Below are positions 27,205 to 37,324 of a stretch of DNA of 64,000 nucleotides, piece by piece. Origin of the DNA: Verrucomicrobia bacterium SCGC AAA164-M04 (GTDB taxonomy: Bacteria > Verrucomicrobiota > Verrucomicrobiae > Verrucomicrobiales > Akkermansiaceae); the NCBI GenBank assembly GCA_000383735.1, contig KB912135.1:20614-84613 (forward strand). Reading direction: 5' to 3'. A model generated the notes under the pieces. The model was not told the origin of the DNA. It made no database searches and saw nothing but the letters and a program-made list of their open reading frames with translations. Within the stretch, counting starts at the first letter, position 1; the number at the start of each line of letters is the position of its first letter. The translations under genes and the position numbers were made by a program.

Positions 27205-27972
27205 ATGAACATTATTGCCATTGCTAACCAGAAAGGTGGAGTGGGGAAAAGCACCACTGCGATCAACCTTTCCGGTGCCTTGGCTCAAAAGGGTAAAAAA
27301 ATCCTCCTGATCGACCTTGACCCCCAAGCTAATACAACGAGTGGAATCGGCGAAGAAGCCAGCTCGACCGGTTGCCTCTACCTGCCCCTCATCGGCCAAG
27401 CCCGAATTGAAGATAAAATTATCCCAACTCGTATTAAAAACCTATCTCTCATCCCGGGTGATATGGACCTTGCCGGAGTTGAAATCGAACTCGCACAAAT
27501 GCCCGATTACTTGTCCCGCCTACGGGACTTACTGGGAAAACTAGGCAAAAAACAAGATTATGACTTCATCATTCTCGATACGCCCCCTTCGCTCGGGATC
27601 CTAATGACCTCAGCGCTTGCCGCTGCAGATGAAGTTATCATTCCCTTACAATGCGAGTGGTTTGGGTTAGAAGGATTGGCCAAAATCGTTCATATCATAG
27701 ACCAGATCCGAGAATCCGGATCGGGAGCCTCGGTGCAACTTGAGGGCATTCTCATGACGATGTATGACAGCCGCACCAATCTGTCTAAAGAAGTCGTTGC
27801 ACAGGTTAAAAGTTTCCTCCCAAAACAACTTTATAAAACCCTTATCCCTCGGTCGATCCGTATCGGAGAAGCTCCCAGCTATGGCCTTACTATTTTCGAA
27901 CACGATCCGAATGGGGCCGGCGCTAAGGCTTATGAAAAGCTCGCTAGGGAGTTTTTAGCGCGAAGAAAATAA
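27205..27972 (+). CDS. parA: ParA-family chromosome partitioning ATPase
   Basis: A 255-residue ParA/Soj ATPase. The deviant Walker A is QKGGVGKSTTAINL with the signature Lys near residue 10, followed by LLIDLDPQANTTSG (Walker A' and DNA-contact region) and IILDTPPSLGILMTSAL (Walker B). No N-terminal helix-turn-helix is present, so this is the Soj type. ParA moves origins by patterning on the nucleoid with ParB. parB is not adjacent here, as the next gene is mreB; it may be elsewhere, or this could be a ParA paralogue (MinD/McdA-like) for another cargo. Confidence 0.9.
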   Translation: MNIIAIANQKGGVGKSTTAINLSGALAQKGKKILLIDLDPQANTTSGIGEEASSTGCLYLPLIGQARIEDKIIPTRIKNLSLIPGDMDLAGVEIELAQMPDYLSRLRDLLGKLGKKQDYDFIILDTPPSLGILMTSALAAADEVIIPLQCEWFGLEGLAKIVHIIDQIRESGSGASVQLEGILMTMYDSRTNLSKEVVAQVKSFLPKQLYKTLIPRSIRIGEAPSYGLTIFEHDPNGAGAKAYEKLAREFLARRK

Positions 27973-28134
27973 GGATCTCGTGATGTTTTGCAATAGCAAA
28001 ATAAATTAGTGACAAGGATGCTGCTTGACCATTCTAGGCTCTCTCTCCATCGTCCCTGCCTGCAGTGCGAGTTATTTTTTGTAACTCTGTGATCCCTTTA
28101 CCCAAACAACCTCTTTCCCAACCTAACTCCTTCT

Positions 28135-29187
28135 ATGTCAGTGTTTGCACGACTTTTTGGCCTCCTGTCGAACGATATCGGAATTGATCTCGGCACAGCC
28201 AACACCCTTGTCAATGTCAAGGATCACGGAATTGTATTACGAGAACCATCTGTGGTTGCTGTAAAAGCCGGTACAAACGAAGTCCTTGCGGTTGGAGATG
28301 ATGCCAAACGCATGCTCGGCCGTACTCCAGGTAATATCGTCGCAATCCGCCCTCTGAAGGATGGCGTCATCGCAGACTTCGAGGTCACTGAGGCAATGCT
28401 TCGCCACTTCATCAAAAAGGTGAGCAGCAAACGACGAAGCCACCCGCGCGTAGTCATCGCTATCCCATCAGGCATCACCGAGGTCGAACGTCGCGCTGTT
28501 AAGGAATCTGCCGAACAGGCCGGGGCTAGGGAGGTATACCTCATTGAAGAACCAATGGCAGCAGCGATCGGAGTAGGACTGCCTGTTCAGGACCCGTCCG
28601 GAAATATGATCGTCGATATTGGCGGTGGGACGACCGAAGTCGCGCTCATTTCCCTCTCTGGCATTGTATACGCTCGCAGCGTCCGCACTGCCGGTGATGA
28701 CCTCGACGAATCAATCATTTCCTACATGAAACGGGGCTATAACCTGATGATTGGTGAACGCACTGCCGAGGATATCAAAATCCGAATAGGATCAGCCCAT
28801 ACTCTCCCCAAAGAATCCTCCATGGAGGTCAAGGGGCGTGACCTCGTCTCTGGCCTACCGAAAACAATCACGATCACCTCGCAGGAAATTCGTGAAGCCA
28901 TGGCTGACCCGCTTACCACCATTGTCGATGCAGTTCGCACCACTCTAGAACGCTGCCCACCCGAACTTGCTGCCGACCTTGTTGACCGCGGACTTGTTCT
29001 CGCTGGAGGAGGAGCTCTCCTTCGCGGACTTGATAAGCGACTTCGTGAGGAAACCGGGCTTCCAGTCCACGTCGCAGAGGATCCCCTGAGCGCCGTTGCC
29101 GAAGGAACCGGAAAAGTCCTTCAGGAAATCACCTTCCTGAAACGTGTCACCAATTCCGACAATGATAAATCCGGATTCCGGAGATGA
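28135..29187 (+). CDS. mreB: rod shape-determining protein MreB
   Basis: A bacterial actin that directs lateral cell-wall synthesis. The 350-residue product has [12 protein letters not shown] (phosphate 1), [32 protein letters not shown] and [14 protein letters not shown] (phosphate 2), and [15 protein letters not shown] (adenosine motif). Length is typical. It begins a tight rightward block: its stop overlaps the start of mreC by four bases, and mreD, the PBP2 gene and rng follow. The leader of 162 bases after parA probably carries the promoter. Confidence 0.97.
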   Translation: MSVFARLFGLLSNDIGIDLGTANTLVNVKDHGIVLREPSVVAVKAGTNEVLAVGDDAKRMLGRTPGNIVAIRPLKDGVIADFEVTEAMLRHFIKKVSSKRRSHPRVVIAIPSGITEVERRAVKESAEQAGAREVYLIEEPMAAAIGVGLPVQDPSGNMIVDIGGGTTEVALISLSGIVYARSVRTAGDDLDESIISYMKRGYNLMIGERTAEDIKIRIGSAHTLPKESSMEVKGRDLVSGLPKTITITSQEIREAMADPLTTIVDAVRTTLERCPPELAADLVDRGLVLAGGGALLRGLDKRLREETGLPVHVAEDPLSAVAEGTGKVLQEITFLKRVTNSDNDKSGFRR

Positions 29188-30008
29188 AGCCTCTCAATTT
29201 CCTAGCTCTTATCCTCTTTGTGGCGGGGCTCGTATGGGTTTTTACGCTAAGCGAAAAATCTGTGCGCCATATTCAGCGTTCCTACTACTCGGCAATCTCC
29301 CCACTCATATCAAAAGGGAGTGAAACCGAAGCATTCGCTAATAAATTTCTAGAAGAAGTCGAACACTCCGCAGATCTTGAAAAACGGGTCGAACAAGTGA
29401 TCGAAGAACGTGATCGCTTTAAGCTTATAGCCGGACGGGTGCGCGAACTTGAGGCGGAAAATAATCAGCTCCGAAATGCGCTCGATTTTAAAAAGAAGAC
29501 CCAATTTGATGTGGTTGCAGCCCGCGTCATTCGAAAACAACCTCAGATGTGGGGTAAAACTATAGAGATCGATCGTGGAACCGATGACGGGTTCGAAGCC
29601 GATCCTGAATTTGACCTTTGTGTCCTCGCCTCAAACGGCGGCTTAGTGGGCCGCCTCCAGCTTTCTGGCGAGCAAATTTCATCAGTGCTTCTGATCACCG
29701 ACGAGATCTCGCAAGTCTCGGCGAAAGTCGAGGGCACTAGCGAGGTCGGCATCATTGTAGGCCGACAAACCACCTTTGGCCAGACGCCTCGTTTGCGGCT
29801 GCGCTATCTCTCTAAGACCGCCATCCTCCAAAAGGGAATGAAGGTCTACACCGATGGGCGGGGGAAGTTGTTTCCTCCAAACATTCCTATCGGAACTATC
29901 GAAGACTTTGAAGTAGGCCCCGTATACGGCGAGGCGGAAATCAAACCAGCGGTTGACTTCACCAACCTAAAAAACGTCTTCGTCATTACCGAATCACCCG
30001 GTGATTAA
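29184..30008 (+). CDS. mreC: rod shape-determining protein MreC
   Basis: MreC is a periplasmic scaffold that links MreB to the elongasome. The 274-residue product has an N-terminal membrane anchor (residues 4-23), a helical coiled-coil segment ([20 protein letters not shown], then [14 protein letters not shown]), and a C-terminal beta domain with [26 protein letters not shown] and [21 protein letters not shown]. It overlaps mreB by four bases. Its C-terminal domain lacks the usual HxxxLD-type strand but otherwise fits the family. Confidence 0.92.
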   Translation: MKPLNFLALILFVAGLVWVFTLSEKSVRHIQRSYYSAISPLISKGSETEAFANKFLEEVEHSADLEKRVEQVIEERDRFKLIAGRVRELEAENNQLRNALDFKKKTQFDVVAARVIRKQPQMWGKTIEIDRGTDDGFEADPEFDLCVLASNGGLVGRLQLSGEQISSVLLITDEISQVSAKVEGTSEVGIIVGRQTTFGQTPRLRLRYLSKTAILQKGMKVYTDGRGKLFPPNIPIGTIEDFEVGPVYGEAEIKPAVDFTNLKNVFVITESPGD

Positions 30009-30017
30009 GACCAAGAC

Positions 30018-30578
30018 ATGTTGCTATACTCCATAAGCCTAATCGGACTCCTTCTCCTGAGCTGTATTGTTCAGCAGTTTCTTCCGTCTGTCTCCTCATG
30101 GTATGACGCTCGTTTTCTCATCCTCCCCCTAATCGTCCTCTGCGGATCAGTCACAGTCTCAACCGGTATTATGCTGATCCTCGCTTATCTCGGAGGATTT
30201 CTATGGGATGCTCAACAAATCCTTTCTGTCACGCAAGGCGACCCCTTCGTATATCAAAATTCACCAGATTCTCTGAAATTTGGCTACTCTGTAGTACTCT
30301 ACACTTTGATGGGATTTCTAATGCAGGGAATCAGACCAATTTTCCGGGAAGGCAAATGGTATCTTTCCGCTATACTCGCAGGAGTTGCGATTTTTCTTTA
30401 TCTCTTTGTGGAATATCTTCTCCGTGGGTTTGTCGGTGGTGGATTCCACAAAAATGACGGTATGATCCAACAAATTTGGGCGAGCTCGGTCCTCACGATG
30501 TTACTTTCCCCCCTTATATTTTGGATTCTATTTCGCGTTGCAGACCTTTGCGGTCACACCATCCGATACAAAAAATAG
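30018..30578 (+). CDS. mreD: rod shape-determining protein MreD-like
   Basis: A 186-residue polytopic protein with about five to six hydrophobic spans and little other conserved sequence. It lies between mreC and the PBP2 gene, which is the standard MreD position, and the size matches. MreD is a membrane partner of the elongation complex. Sequence similarity in this family is weak, so the assignment rests on topology, size and context. It ends five bases before the PBP2 start. Confidence 0.8.
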   Translation: MLLYSISLIGLLLLSCIVQQFLPSVSSWYDARFLILPLIVLCGSVTVSTGIMLILAYLGGFLWDAQQILSVTQGDPFVYQNSPDSLKFGYSVVLYTLMGFLMQGIRPIFREGKWYLSAILAGVAIFLYLFVEYLLRGFVGGGFHKNDGMIQQIWASSVLTMLLSPLIFWILFRVADLCGHTIRYKK

Positions 30579-30582
30579 TCAT

Positions 30583-32739
30583 ATGGAACCAAAGTATCGC
30601 ATAAGGCTCTTTTTGCTCACCGCCCTCATTCTAATGGGGTGTGGCACTCTTCTCTCGCGACTTTACGAATTTCAAATCGACCGCCGAGCCCAGTTCGTCG
30701 CCAAGATTCCTATCACTCACACCGTAGAAATTCGCGAACCGGGAGCTCGTGGCCGTATCGTCGATCGCAACGGCGTAGTTCTCGCCCGCAATCGGAGATC
30801 CTATGAAATTGCTTTTAATCTCGAAGACATTTACGTCGGCTACACGGAATATAAAAAATCTCTAACTGATGAAAACGAAAACCAGGAGCAGAACGAAAAC
30901 CCACCACTGATCGAAATTGAAAGAAAGGCTCCAGACGATGAAATGATCGTCGAAGCCGTCCGCGAATGGGTGATACCTCAACTTGAATTATTTGGCCTCA
31001 CGGGCCAACGATACACAAGGGACATCGGAACTCACTACAAGACCTATCGTGGCCTTGTTCCCTATCGCTACCGGCAAGATCTGACGCCAGACCAGTTTGC
31101 AAAAATTGCGGTCCGCAGTCACGAAATTCCCGGTGTGGAAGTTCGAGTCATGCCCCGTCGTGTTTATCCATACGGGGCCCTTGCCGGACACATTATCGGC
31201 TACGTCAAACAGTGGGCGAAAGGAGACATTCCTGACGAATATCGAGGAAAGAAAAATAAAAACAGACACTTCCAAGGAGATGCCAAAGGTCTGACTGGCG
31301 TAGAATTTACAACAGATGAATTTTTAAGGGGAGAGGCCGGAAAACGAATCCTAGTTCGCAATGAAAGAAACAAGGTCATCGCAACTGAAGACTACCAACC
31401 CGCCCGTGAGGGCGCCGAGGTACAACTCACGATCGACAGCCGCATCCAACTGATCGTTGCAAACGTCATGCGCCTCATTGGACGTGGTGCCGCCGTGGTA
31501 ATGGATCCAAATACGGGCGAAGTTCTCGCCATGGTTTCCGTCCCGAACTTCGATCCTAACGACTTCATACCCGCAATCACGGAGGCTCGCTTCGCAGAGT
31601 ACAATACAAATCGGGCACGCCCTCTCATAAACCGCGCAATCGGGCGCTACATCCCGGGCTCAACCTTTAAGCTTCCCACCGCAATCGCCGCGGCCTGCCA
31701 CGAGAAGACAAATTTCTGGCACAACTGCCTCGGATTCAGCCAATTTGGAAATACAAAGATTCGCTGCTGGAAAACATATGGACATGGCTCCCTCAGCCTG
31801 ATCGATTCCATCCAACGGTCCTGCAATCCCTATTTTATGTCACTTGCGGGAACCCTAGGTTCCAAAGCTATGGTAAACACATTCGAGCTGGTGGGCTTTG
31901 GCAAAAGATCCGGTATCCTACTCCCCTCCGAAGACCCCGGATTCCTCCCTGGAAGTGACACTTGGAGACGTAAATATCCGGGAGCATCAATGACCCGAGC
32001 AACTCTTGCGCAATTTGCAATTGGCCAGAGTCAATCCCTTGCCACCCCGCTTCAAGTCTGCTCCGTCGCCGCGACAATCGCTAACGGAGGGAAATACTAC
32101 CAACCTCGTATCGTTCGCCGGATTCTTGGCGAAAATCCAAATGGAGAGGCGCAAGTCATCAAAGAAAATATTCCAATCGTCAAAACGAACCTAATCGATG
32201 AAGGCGTCACTAGAGCTGAAATGGACATGATCAGACTAGGAATGTGGAAAGCTGTTAATGAGCTAGGGGGAACCGCCACTAAGGTTGCTCTAGAAGATGT
32301 TTTTGTTGCCGCAAAAACAGGAACAGCTCAGACAGGCAAGACGAACATTGAACACACCCACAATGCCTGGACCACTTCCTTTGCACCATTCGAAAAACCT
32401 CGCTACGCCATCTGTGTGATGGTTGAGAACGGTAAAAGTGGTGGCGCAGTCGCCGGAGTTCTTTCCCAAAGAATCTATCGCGAAATCTTCAATATGGAGG
32501 CCGGATTAAAGATGCGAATTACCCACCTCGGGACCTATGCCGGAAACTTTGACCCTTTCGAGGAAATTGAAATTCCCGAAGGCGAAATCTATTCTTTGAC
32601 TGATAATAATGAGGGTGAGACCGGCGATGAAATCGACGACGTTCTTCTTCCACAGGAACGACCTGCCTTAATCACCCCAAATGAAAATCTTCTCCCATCA
32701 ATCGCGCCGACTCCTGATCGAGAAGCGGAAAGCAACTAA
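30583..32739 (+). CDS. mrdA: penicillin-binding protein 2 (elongation transpeptidase)
   Basis: The frame opens at 30538, but the ATG at 30583 (MEPKYRIRLFLLT) is the plausible start, giving 718 residues. An N-terminal membrane span is followed by a pedestal domain with ARGRIVDRNGVVLARN, and then the transpeptidase domain: active-site serine in YIPGSTFKL (SxxK), QRSCNPYF (SxN) and VAAKTGTAQTG (KTG). The tail is acidic and extends about 70 residues past the catalytic domain. It is the elongasome PBP2, in the usual position after mreD. A lysine-poor tail insertion is the only oddity. Confidence 0.95.
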   Translation: MEPKYRIRLFLLTALILMGCGTLLSRLYEFQIDRRAQFVAKIPITHTVEIREPGARGRIVDRNGVVLARNRRSYEIAFNLEDIYVGYTEYKKSLTDENENQEQNENPPLIEIERKAPDDEMIVEAVREWVIPQLELFGLTGQRYTRDIGTHYKTYRGLVPYRYRQDLTPDQFAKIAVRSHEIPGVEVRVMPRRVYPYGALAGHIIGYVKQWAKGDIPDEYRGKKNKNRHFQGDAKGLTGVEFTTDEFLRGEAGKRILVRNERNKVIATEDYQPAREGAEVQLTIDSRIQLIVANVMRLIGRGAAVVMDPNTGEVLAMVSVPNFDPNDFIPAITEARFAEYNTNRARPLINRAIGRYIPGSTFKLPTAIAAACHEKTNFWHNCLGFSQFGNTKIRCWKTYGHGSLSLIDSIQRSCNPYFMSLAGTLGSKAMVNTFELVGFGKRSGILLPSEDPGFLPGSDTWRRKYPGASMTRATLAQFAIGQSQSLATPLQVCSVAATIANGGKYYQPRIVRRILGENPNGEAQVIKENIPIVKTNLIDEGVTRAEMDMIRLGMWKAVNELGGTATKVALEDVFVAAKTGTAQTGKTNIEHTHNAWTTSFAPFEKPRYAICVMVENGKSGGAVAGVLSQRIYREIFNMEAGLKMRITHLGTYAGNFDPFEEIEIPEGEIYSLTDNNEGETGDEIDDVLLPQERPALITPNENLLPSIAPTPDREAESN

Positions 32740-32777
32740 TCAACCAAAATTTTAATCTTATAAACTAATTTAATCAT

Positions 32778-34370
32778 ATGATCCAAAAAATCAAAAACGC
32801 ACTTGGCCTAACCAGTGTTGACCCTCGCGAAGGGCGCACCATCATTGTCAACTCAGAAACACTTGAACGTCGGACCGCCCTTCTTGAGGATGGTGTCCTT
32901 GAAGAATACAATGTCGAACGTAATGGCGATGACAACATCGTCGGCGGAATCTTCAAGGGCCGTGTCAAAAATATCGAACAAGGCCTAAAAGCGATGTTTG
33001 TTGATATTGGCCTAGATAAAAATGCCTTCCTTCACTTTTGGGATGCTATCCCAGCCGCACTCGATGGGGGGCTCGAAGAAATCCGTCGTGAAGGACGGCC
33101 ACAAAAAAAACAAAAGAAAATCACGTCTAAGGACATCCCAAGCATTTACCCAGTCGGTTCAGAAATCATGATTCAGGTCTCGAAAGGTGCAATCGGCAAC
33201 AAGGGGCCGAGGGTGACGACTAACATCTCACTTGCGGGTCGTTATCTCGTGCTGATGCCTTATTCCGATCAATTCGGCATCTCGCGACGCATTGACGATC
33301 CGAAGGAGCGACAACGCCTTCGCAAAATCATGCAGCGCCTAAGTGTTCCTGACGGCATGGGCATCATTATGCGCACAGTCGCCACCAGCACCCGCGCTCG
33401 CCATTTCGTCCGTGACCTTGCCATGCTCCTAGAACAATGGGAACAGGTCGAGGATATCAGAAATAACAAAAGCGCTCCGGCTTGCTGTTTCCGAGAACCG
33501 GATCTCGTGGAAGGCACCGCCACAAATTTCCTCACAGATGAAGTTGATAAGATTATTTGTGATGACGAAAAAACGACCGCACACATTCGCGAGATTGCCG
33601 CCAAGGTCTCGCGTCGAGCCAAGCGTAAGATTCACTACCTTTACTCCAAACAAACTATTTTTGAACGATTCGGCATTCAGAAGCAGATTGACGAGGCCTT
33701 CATGCGCCAAGTTTGGCTCCCCTGTGGTGGCTACATCGTCATTGATGAGACCGAAGCCCTTATTTCTGTCGACGTTAATACCGGGCGAAACCGGGGATCA
33801 AAAGACGTTGATAAGGTCCTTCTTCAAACAAATATTGAAGCCGCCGAAGAAGTCGCCCGGCAACTGAGACTTCGTAATATTGGAGGCCTTGTTGTGGTCG
33901 ATTTTATTGATATGCGACATCGCCGCGACCAGCAAGCGGTCTATCGAGCGATGAAGGAGCGGCTCAAACGGGACAAGGCAAAAACCCAGGTCCTCCAGAT
34001 TTCATCTGTTGGACTCATGGAAATGACACGTCAACGATTGAACGAGAGCCTTCTCGACTCAACTCTCGAGCCCTGCACCTATTGTCAAGGGCGAGCTCGG
34101 ATTAAGACGACCATGTCCATGAGTATCGAAATCCAACGTCGCCTCAATACCGTGATTCAACGACAGAAGGAAAATGACGAAGACGGAGATCTGATTGTTA
34201 TGGTCAATACCGATGTTTTAAATCGCTTTAAGTCCGAGGATTCTAAGATCCTCATGGAACTAGAACGCTCACATAGCGGGCGACTGATTTTCAGGAGCGA
34301 CGCTAATCTTCACAGGGAGCGTTTCGCAATCATTGACGCCAAATCTGAAAAGCCTATTGTTCAGTATTAA
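32778..34370 (+). CDS. rng: ribonuclease G (RNase E/G family)
   Basis: The 530-residue endoribonuclease contains an S1 domain near residues 40-140 (GGIFKGRVKNIEQGLKAMFVD), an RNase H-like/5'-sensor region, the catalytic SVDVNTGRNRG with metal-binding Asp, VVVDFIDM with the second Asp, and the zinc-link motif CTYCQGRARI near residue 440. RNase G matures 16S rRNA and degrades mRNA. It lacks the long C-terminal scaffold of RNase E. It follows the PBP2 gene by 38 bases, a common association with the mre block. Confidence 0.94.
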   Translation: MIQKIKNALGLTSVDPREGRTIIVNSETLERRTALLEDGVLEEYNVERNGDDNIVGGIFKGRVKNIEQGLKAMFVDIGLDKNAFLHFWDAIPAALDGGLEEIRREGRPQKKQKKITSKDIPSIYPVGSEIMIQVSKGAIGNKGPRVTTNISLAGRYLVLMPYSDQFGISRRIDDPKERQRLRKIMQRLSVPDGMGIIMRTVATSTRARHFVRDLAMLLEQWEQVEDIRNNKSAPACCFREPDLVEGTATNFLTDEVDKIICDDEKTTAHIREIAAKVSRRAKRKIHYLYSKQTIFERFGIQKQIDEAFMRQVWLPCGGYIVIDETEALISVDVNTGRNRGSKDVDKVLLQTNIEAAEEVARQLRLRNIGGLVVVDFIDMRHRRDQQAVYRAMKERLKRDKAKTQVLQISSVGLMEMTRQRLNESLLDSTLEPCTYCQGRARIKTTMSMSIEIQRRLNTVIQRQKENDEDGDLIVMVNTDVLNRFKSEDSKILMELERSHSGRLIFRSDANLHRERFAIIDAKSEKPIVQY

Positions 34371-34388
34371 CCTTTGCTTTCTCTCAAA

Positions 34389-35366
34389 ATGATCATCCCG
34401 ATTCTACGCGGTATATTAGTGGGTCTCGGGATATTCATTTTCATCCCCCTCACCTCTTGTTCCGCCCAAAATCCCGCGACCAAGCAGGCACAAATACGAT
34501 TGGGAAAAACGCATTTTCATTCTTTTGATGGGACGAAATTCCCTTACACCAAGTGGTCCTCCAAGGAGGATTCCAAACTAGTAATCATTGGAGTTCACGG
34601 TATCAGCGGGGCAGCATCGGACTTTCGGCCTCTTGCCAAGCATATCTTAGCCAACCATCCCAACATAACGCTTTACGGGGCCGAGACACGGGGACAAGGA
34701 AAAGACCCAATCAAAGAACGACGTGGCCATATTCACAATCGAGAAGAATGGTTCAAAGACTTGACGACCTTCACAAGCTTAGTTCGTAAGCGACACCCAA
34801 AAGCGAAGATCATCTGGTGCGGCGAAAGTATGGGCTCGCTCATTGTTCTCCATACCTATGCACAGATCAAAAAACACGGTGCCCGCTGCGACGCCATAAT
34901 CCTAGCATCGCCCATAACTGATATTCGTTCTGATTTTCCACAATGGAAAATCTCAGCCGCAAACCTTGCTGGATTTCTCTTTCCGAAAGCAAGAGTTTCA
35001 CTGGAAAGCCTCTCGGGGCAGGGTGACGTCCGGGTGACTAAGAACACCATCCACCAAGAGCAGGCCGCCACCAACTCATACCATATTCGCAAACACACTC
35101 TCCGACTACTCACCACTCTGGGTAAGATGATGCAAACTTCTCGGAAAGCTTCCCAACAACTCGATCTTCCACTTTTAGTTCTTCATGGCGGGAAAGATGT
35201 TTTTTCTGACCCCAAAGACGTAAAACGATTTTTTGACGGACTTCCGGAAAAAACTCATGCCACCAGAAAATTTTACCCTGAGAGCTTTCACCTTCTTTTT
35301 CACGACCACCAAAGCGACAAGGTTGTCGCTGACATAACCACCTGGGTTAATAATCTTCCGGAGTGA
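34389..35366 (+). CDS. alpha/beta-hydrolase lipoprotein (monoacylglycerol lipase-like)
   Basis: The frame opens with a TTG at 34374; the ATG at 34389 (MIIPILRGILVGLG) is better, giving 325 residues. The N-terminus is a signal peptide ending in a lipobox (PLTSC), so the mature protein is probably lipid-anchored. The hydrolase core shows GVHGISGAASDF, the nucleophile elbow WCGESMGSL (Ser), LLVLHGGKDVFSDP (Asp region) and SFHLLFHD (His). It is likely a lipase or esterase in the periplasm or outer membrane. The gene follows rng by 18 bases. Confidence 0.82.
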   Translation: MIIPILRGILVGLGIFIFIPLTSCSAQNPATKQAQIRLGKTHFHSFDGTKFPYTKWSSKEDSKLVIIGVHGISGAASDFRPLAKHILANHPNITLYGAETRGQGKDPIKERRGHIHNREEWFKDLTTFTSLVRKRHPKAKIIWCGESMGSLIVLHTYAQIKKHGARCDAIILASPITDIRSDFPQWKISAANLAGFLFPKARVSLESLSGQGDVRVTKNTIHQEQAATNSYHIRKHTLRLLTTLGKMMQTSRKASQQLDLPLLVLHGGKDVFSDPKDVKRFFDGLPEKTHATRKFYPESFHLLFHDHQSDKVVADITTWVNNLPE

Positions 35367-35499
35367 GGCGCACGCATTACCCTCTCCTGAGACAGTTGTT
35401 TTTCATTCGCTTCCCAAAATCACTCGCCTTCTGGAAGAAACCACGTGGACTAGAAAACAACATCTCGCCCAAAGAAGACTAATGTTTTAATCTTCCCCC

Positions 35500-36465
35500 A
35501 TGGCAGCAGGTGGAAAACGAAAGGTCATCGAGAGCATCACCGTTCAGGAATTTCTGGAACGACACGGAGATGATCTCGAATTAAGCACTGAGCACCCAGT
35601 AACCGGGCTCGATCGATTGATTGAAGAGCCCGCAGTCAACCGTCCGGGGCTCGCCTTAGCGGGCTTTATCGACTACTTTGCCAAAAAGCGTATTCAGGTT
35701 TTGGGGAATTCAGAGAATTCCTATCTTGAAAAACTCTCGGACAAACTTCGCCTTGAGCGTTTCACAATTCTTTGCGAACAAGATATCCCCTGCCTGATCA
35801 TTGCCCGTGGACATGACCTCTCGCCCATTCTCAAAGAAGTCGCTCGAGAGAAAAACATCGCTATCCTACATACTCCCCGACCAACTATGTCGTTGCTTAA
35901 CGCCGCTACCATCAGCCTCGAAAATGATTTTGCCCATCGCACCGCCCTGCACGGTTGCATGGTCGACTATCGAGGTATCGGCGTTTTAATAATGGGAGAA
36001 AGCGGATCCGGAAAAAGCGAGACCGCAATTGGACTATTGGAAAAAGGGGCCGCACTGGTCGCTGATGATTCGGTTCAGCTGAAGCAAATTAGTGGAGAAC
36101 TTTCGGCAAGCGCAAAGGACTTCGCAAGAGGATATTTGGAGATGCGGGGTATTGGTATCATCAATGTTGCCAATCTGTATGGTCTATCGGCTATTCGACC
36201 AGAGAAACGGTTAGACTTAGTAGTAGAATTAAAATCGGCAAGCGATCTCAACAAAGTCGACCGAATTGGCATATCGCAGAAAAAAATGCGAATCCTTGAT
36301 GTCGAGATTCCGCTTGTAGAGATCCCAGTAGCTGCGGGAAGAGACACAGCGAGACTGATTGGAGTCGCGGCACTTGATCTCCAACTCCGAAAAATCGGCT
36401 ACGACATGGCTGACGAGTTCAACCAAAGACTTCTTTCTCAAATGAACCTCAATCCGGATGGCTAG
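35500..36465 (+). CDS. hprK: HPr kinase/phosphorylase
   Basis: The 321-residue HprK phosphorylates HPr on Ser using ATP or pyrophosphate, and removes the phosphate again. The N-terminal regulatory domain (1-130) is followed by the catalytic domain: GESGSGKSETAIGLL (Walker A near residue 168), VADDSVQLKQ, and the HprK signature EMRGIGIINVANLYG near 214. The C-terminal segment (VPVAAGRDTARLIGVAALD) is also conserved. No ptsH, ptsI or rapZ lies nearby. The last eight bases overlap the GIY-YIG gene. Confidence 0.94.
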   Translation: MAAGGKRKVIESITVQEFLERHGDDLELSTEHPVTGLDRLIEEPAVNRPGLALAGFIDYFAKKRIQVLGNSENSYLEKLSDKLRLERFTILCEQDIPCLIIARGHDLSPILKEVAREKNIAILHTPRPTMSLLNAATISLENDFAHRTALHGCMVDYRGIGVLIMGESGSGKSETAIGLLEKGAALVADDSVQLKQISGELSASAKDFARGYLEMRGIGIINVANLYGLSAIRPEKRLDLVVELKSASDLNKVDRIGISQKKMRILDVEIPLVEIPVAAGRDTARLIGVAALDLQLRKIGYDMADEFNQRLLSQMNLNPDG

Positions 36466-36715
36466 TGAATCCACATGGTCTGTCTATCTCATTCGTTGTG
36501 GCGATGATTCACTTTACTGCGGTATTTCGAACGATGTCGCACGGCGACTGACAGAACATCAATCGCAGGGCCCAAAGTGCGCCAAATATTTACGGGGGCG
36601 AACTCCGTTAAATTTGGTCTATGAAAGAGTGGTTGGAACTCGAGCAGAGGCCTCAAGCGAGGAATACCGGATCAAACAACTTTCACGTAAAGCAAAAGAA
36701 TTTTTTATTGGTTAA
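36458..36715 (+). CDS. GIY-YIG domain protein (YhbQ/UPF0213 type)
   Basis: An 85-residue single-domain protein of the GIY-YIG superfamily. It reads WSVYLIRCGDDSLYCGISNDVARRLTEH in overview, with the two halves VYLIRC and LYCGI in place of GIY and YIG, then KCAKYLRGRTPLNLVYER and the final helix EYRIKQLSRKAK with the expected Glu upstream. Members are stand-alone putative nucleases, with DNA binding or nicking proposed. It overlaps the hprK end by eight bases, so is probably co-transcribed. Confidence 0.9.
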   Translation: MASESTWSVYLIRCGDDSLYCGISNDVARRLTEHQSQGPKCAKYLRGRTPLNLVYERVVGTRAEASSEEYRIKQLSRKAKEFFIG

Positions 36716-36806
36716 AAAATTCCCTCTTGATCATAAAAAGACATTTGCCGCATAGAATGCTAATTCAAAGTGCAAACCTAAAAAGATACGGTATCTTACC
36801 AATGTA

Positions 36807-37322
36807 ATGAATTGTCGAGTAATACCCCTACTTTCTTTTCTGTGCCTTTTAACTCATTGCTCATCGACGCCTCCTGACTCCTCGATAGGACCTTCAACTC
36901 TCCCGATCCTTTCAAGCCCGGCCCGCGCTAATGCGTGGGCCCCCCCCGAGAGAACCAAAGCAAAAAACGGTTATAGCCTTCTCTACACTAATCCTGCCAA
37001 CAGCAAAGAAAAGCTCACGATTACCGGGTCAAGCGAGCTCATGTTCTTTCTTCTTTATCCGCCACATCTACGAGGCACTCGCATTGTTAACGGCAACACG
37101 GTTCAGATCAATGAAGCACAGCTCTGGAAAAAGGCACTGGTCGCGGAACAAACCGTAAAATGGTATCATGCTCACCTACCCTCGACGCACTACGGCAGTA
37201 TTTTCCGGACCTTAGGAACGGAACTCAAAGATGGCTCAGGAAAAATCGGCCAATATCGCATGGAAATTGAGGGCACAAAAAACCAGATGCGAAACTGGCT
37301 TTCAGAGCTACGATTCCGGTAA
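36807..37322 (+). CDS. hypothetical lipoprotein
   Basis: A 171-residue protein with a lipoprotein signal peptide (MNCRVIPLLSFLCLLTHCS, lipobox LLTHC) followed by a Ser/Pro-rich linker and a domain of about 120 residues with no recognised motif (NPANSKEKLTITGSSELMF, LWKKALVAEQTVKWYHAHLP). Probably periplasmic, membrane-anchored. The stop is two bases before the SDR gene, so the two are probably in one transcript. Function unknown. Confidence 0.7.
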   Translation: MNCRVIPLLSFLCLLTHCSSTPPDSSIGPSTLPILSSPARANAWAPPERTKAKNGYSLLYTNPANSKEKLTITGSSELMFFLLYPPHLRGTRIVNGNTVQINEAQLWKKALVAEQTVKWYHAHLPSTHYGSIFRTLGTELKDGSGKIGQYRMEIEGTKNQMRNWLSELRFR

Positions 37323-37324
37323 GA

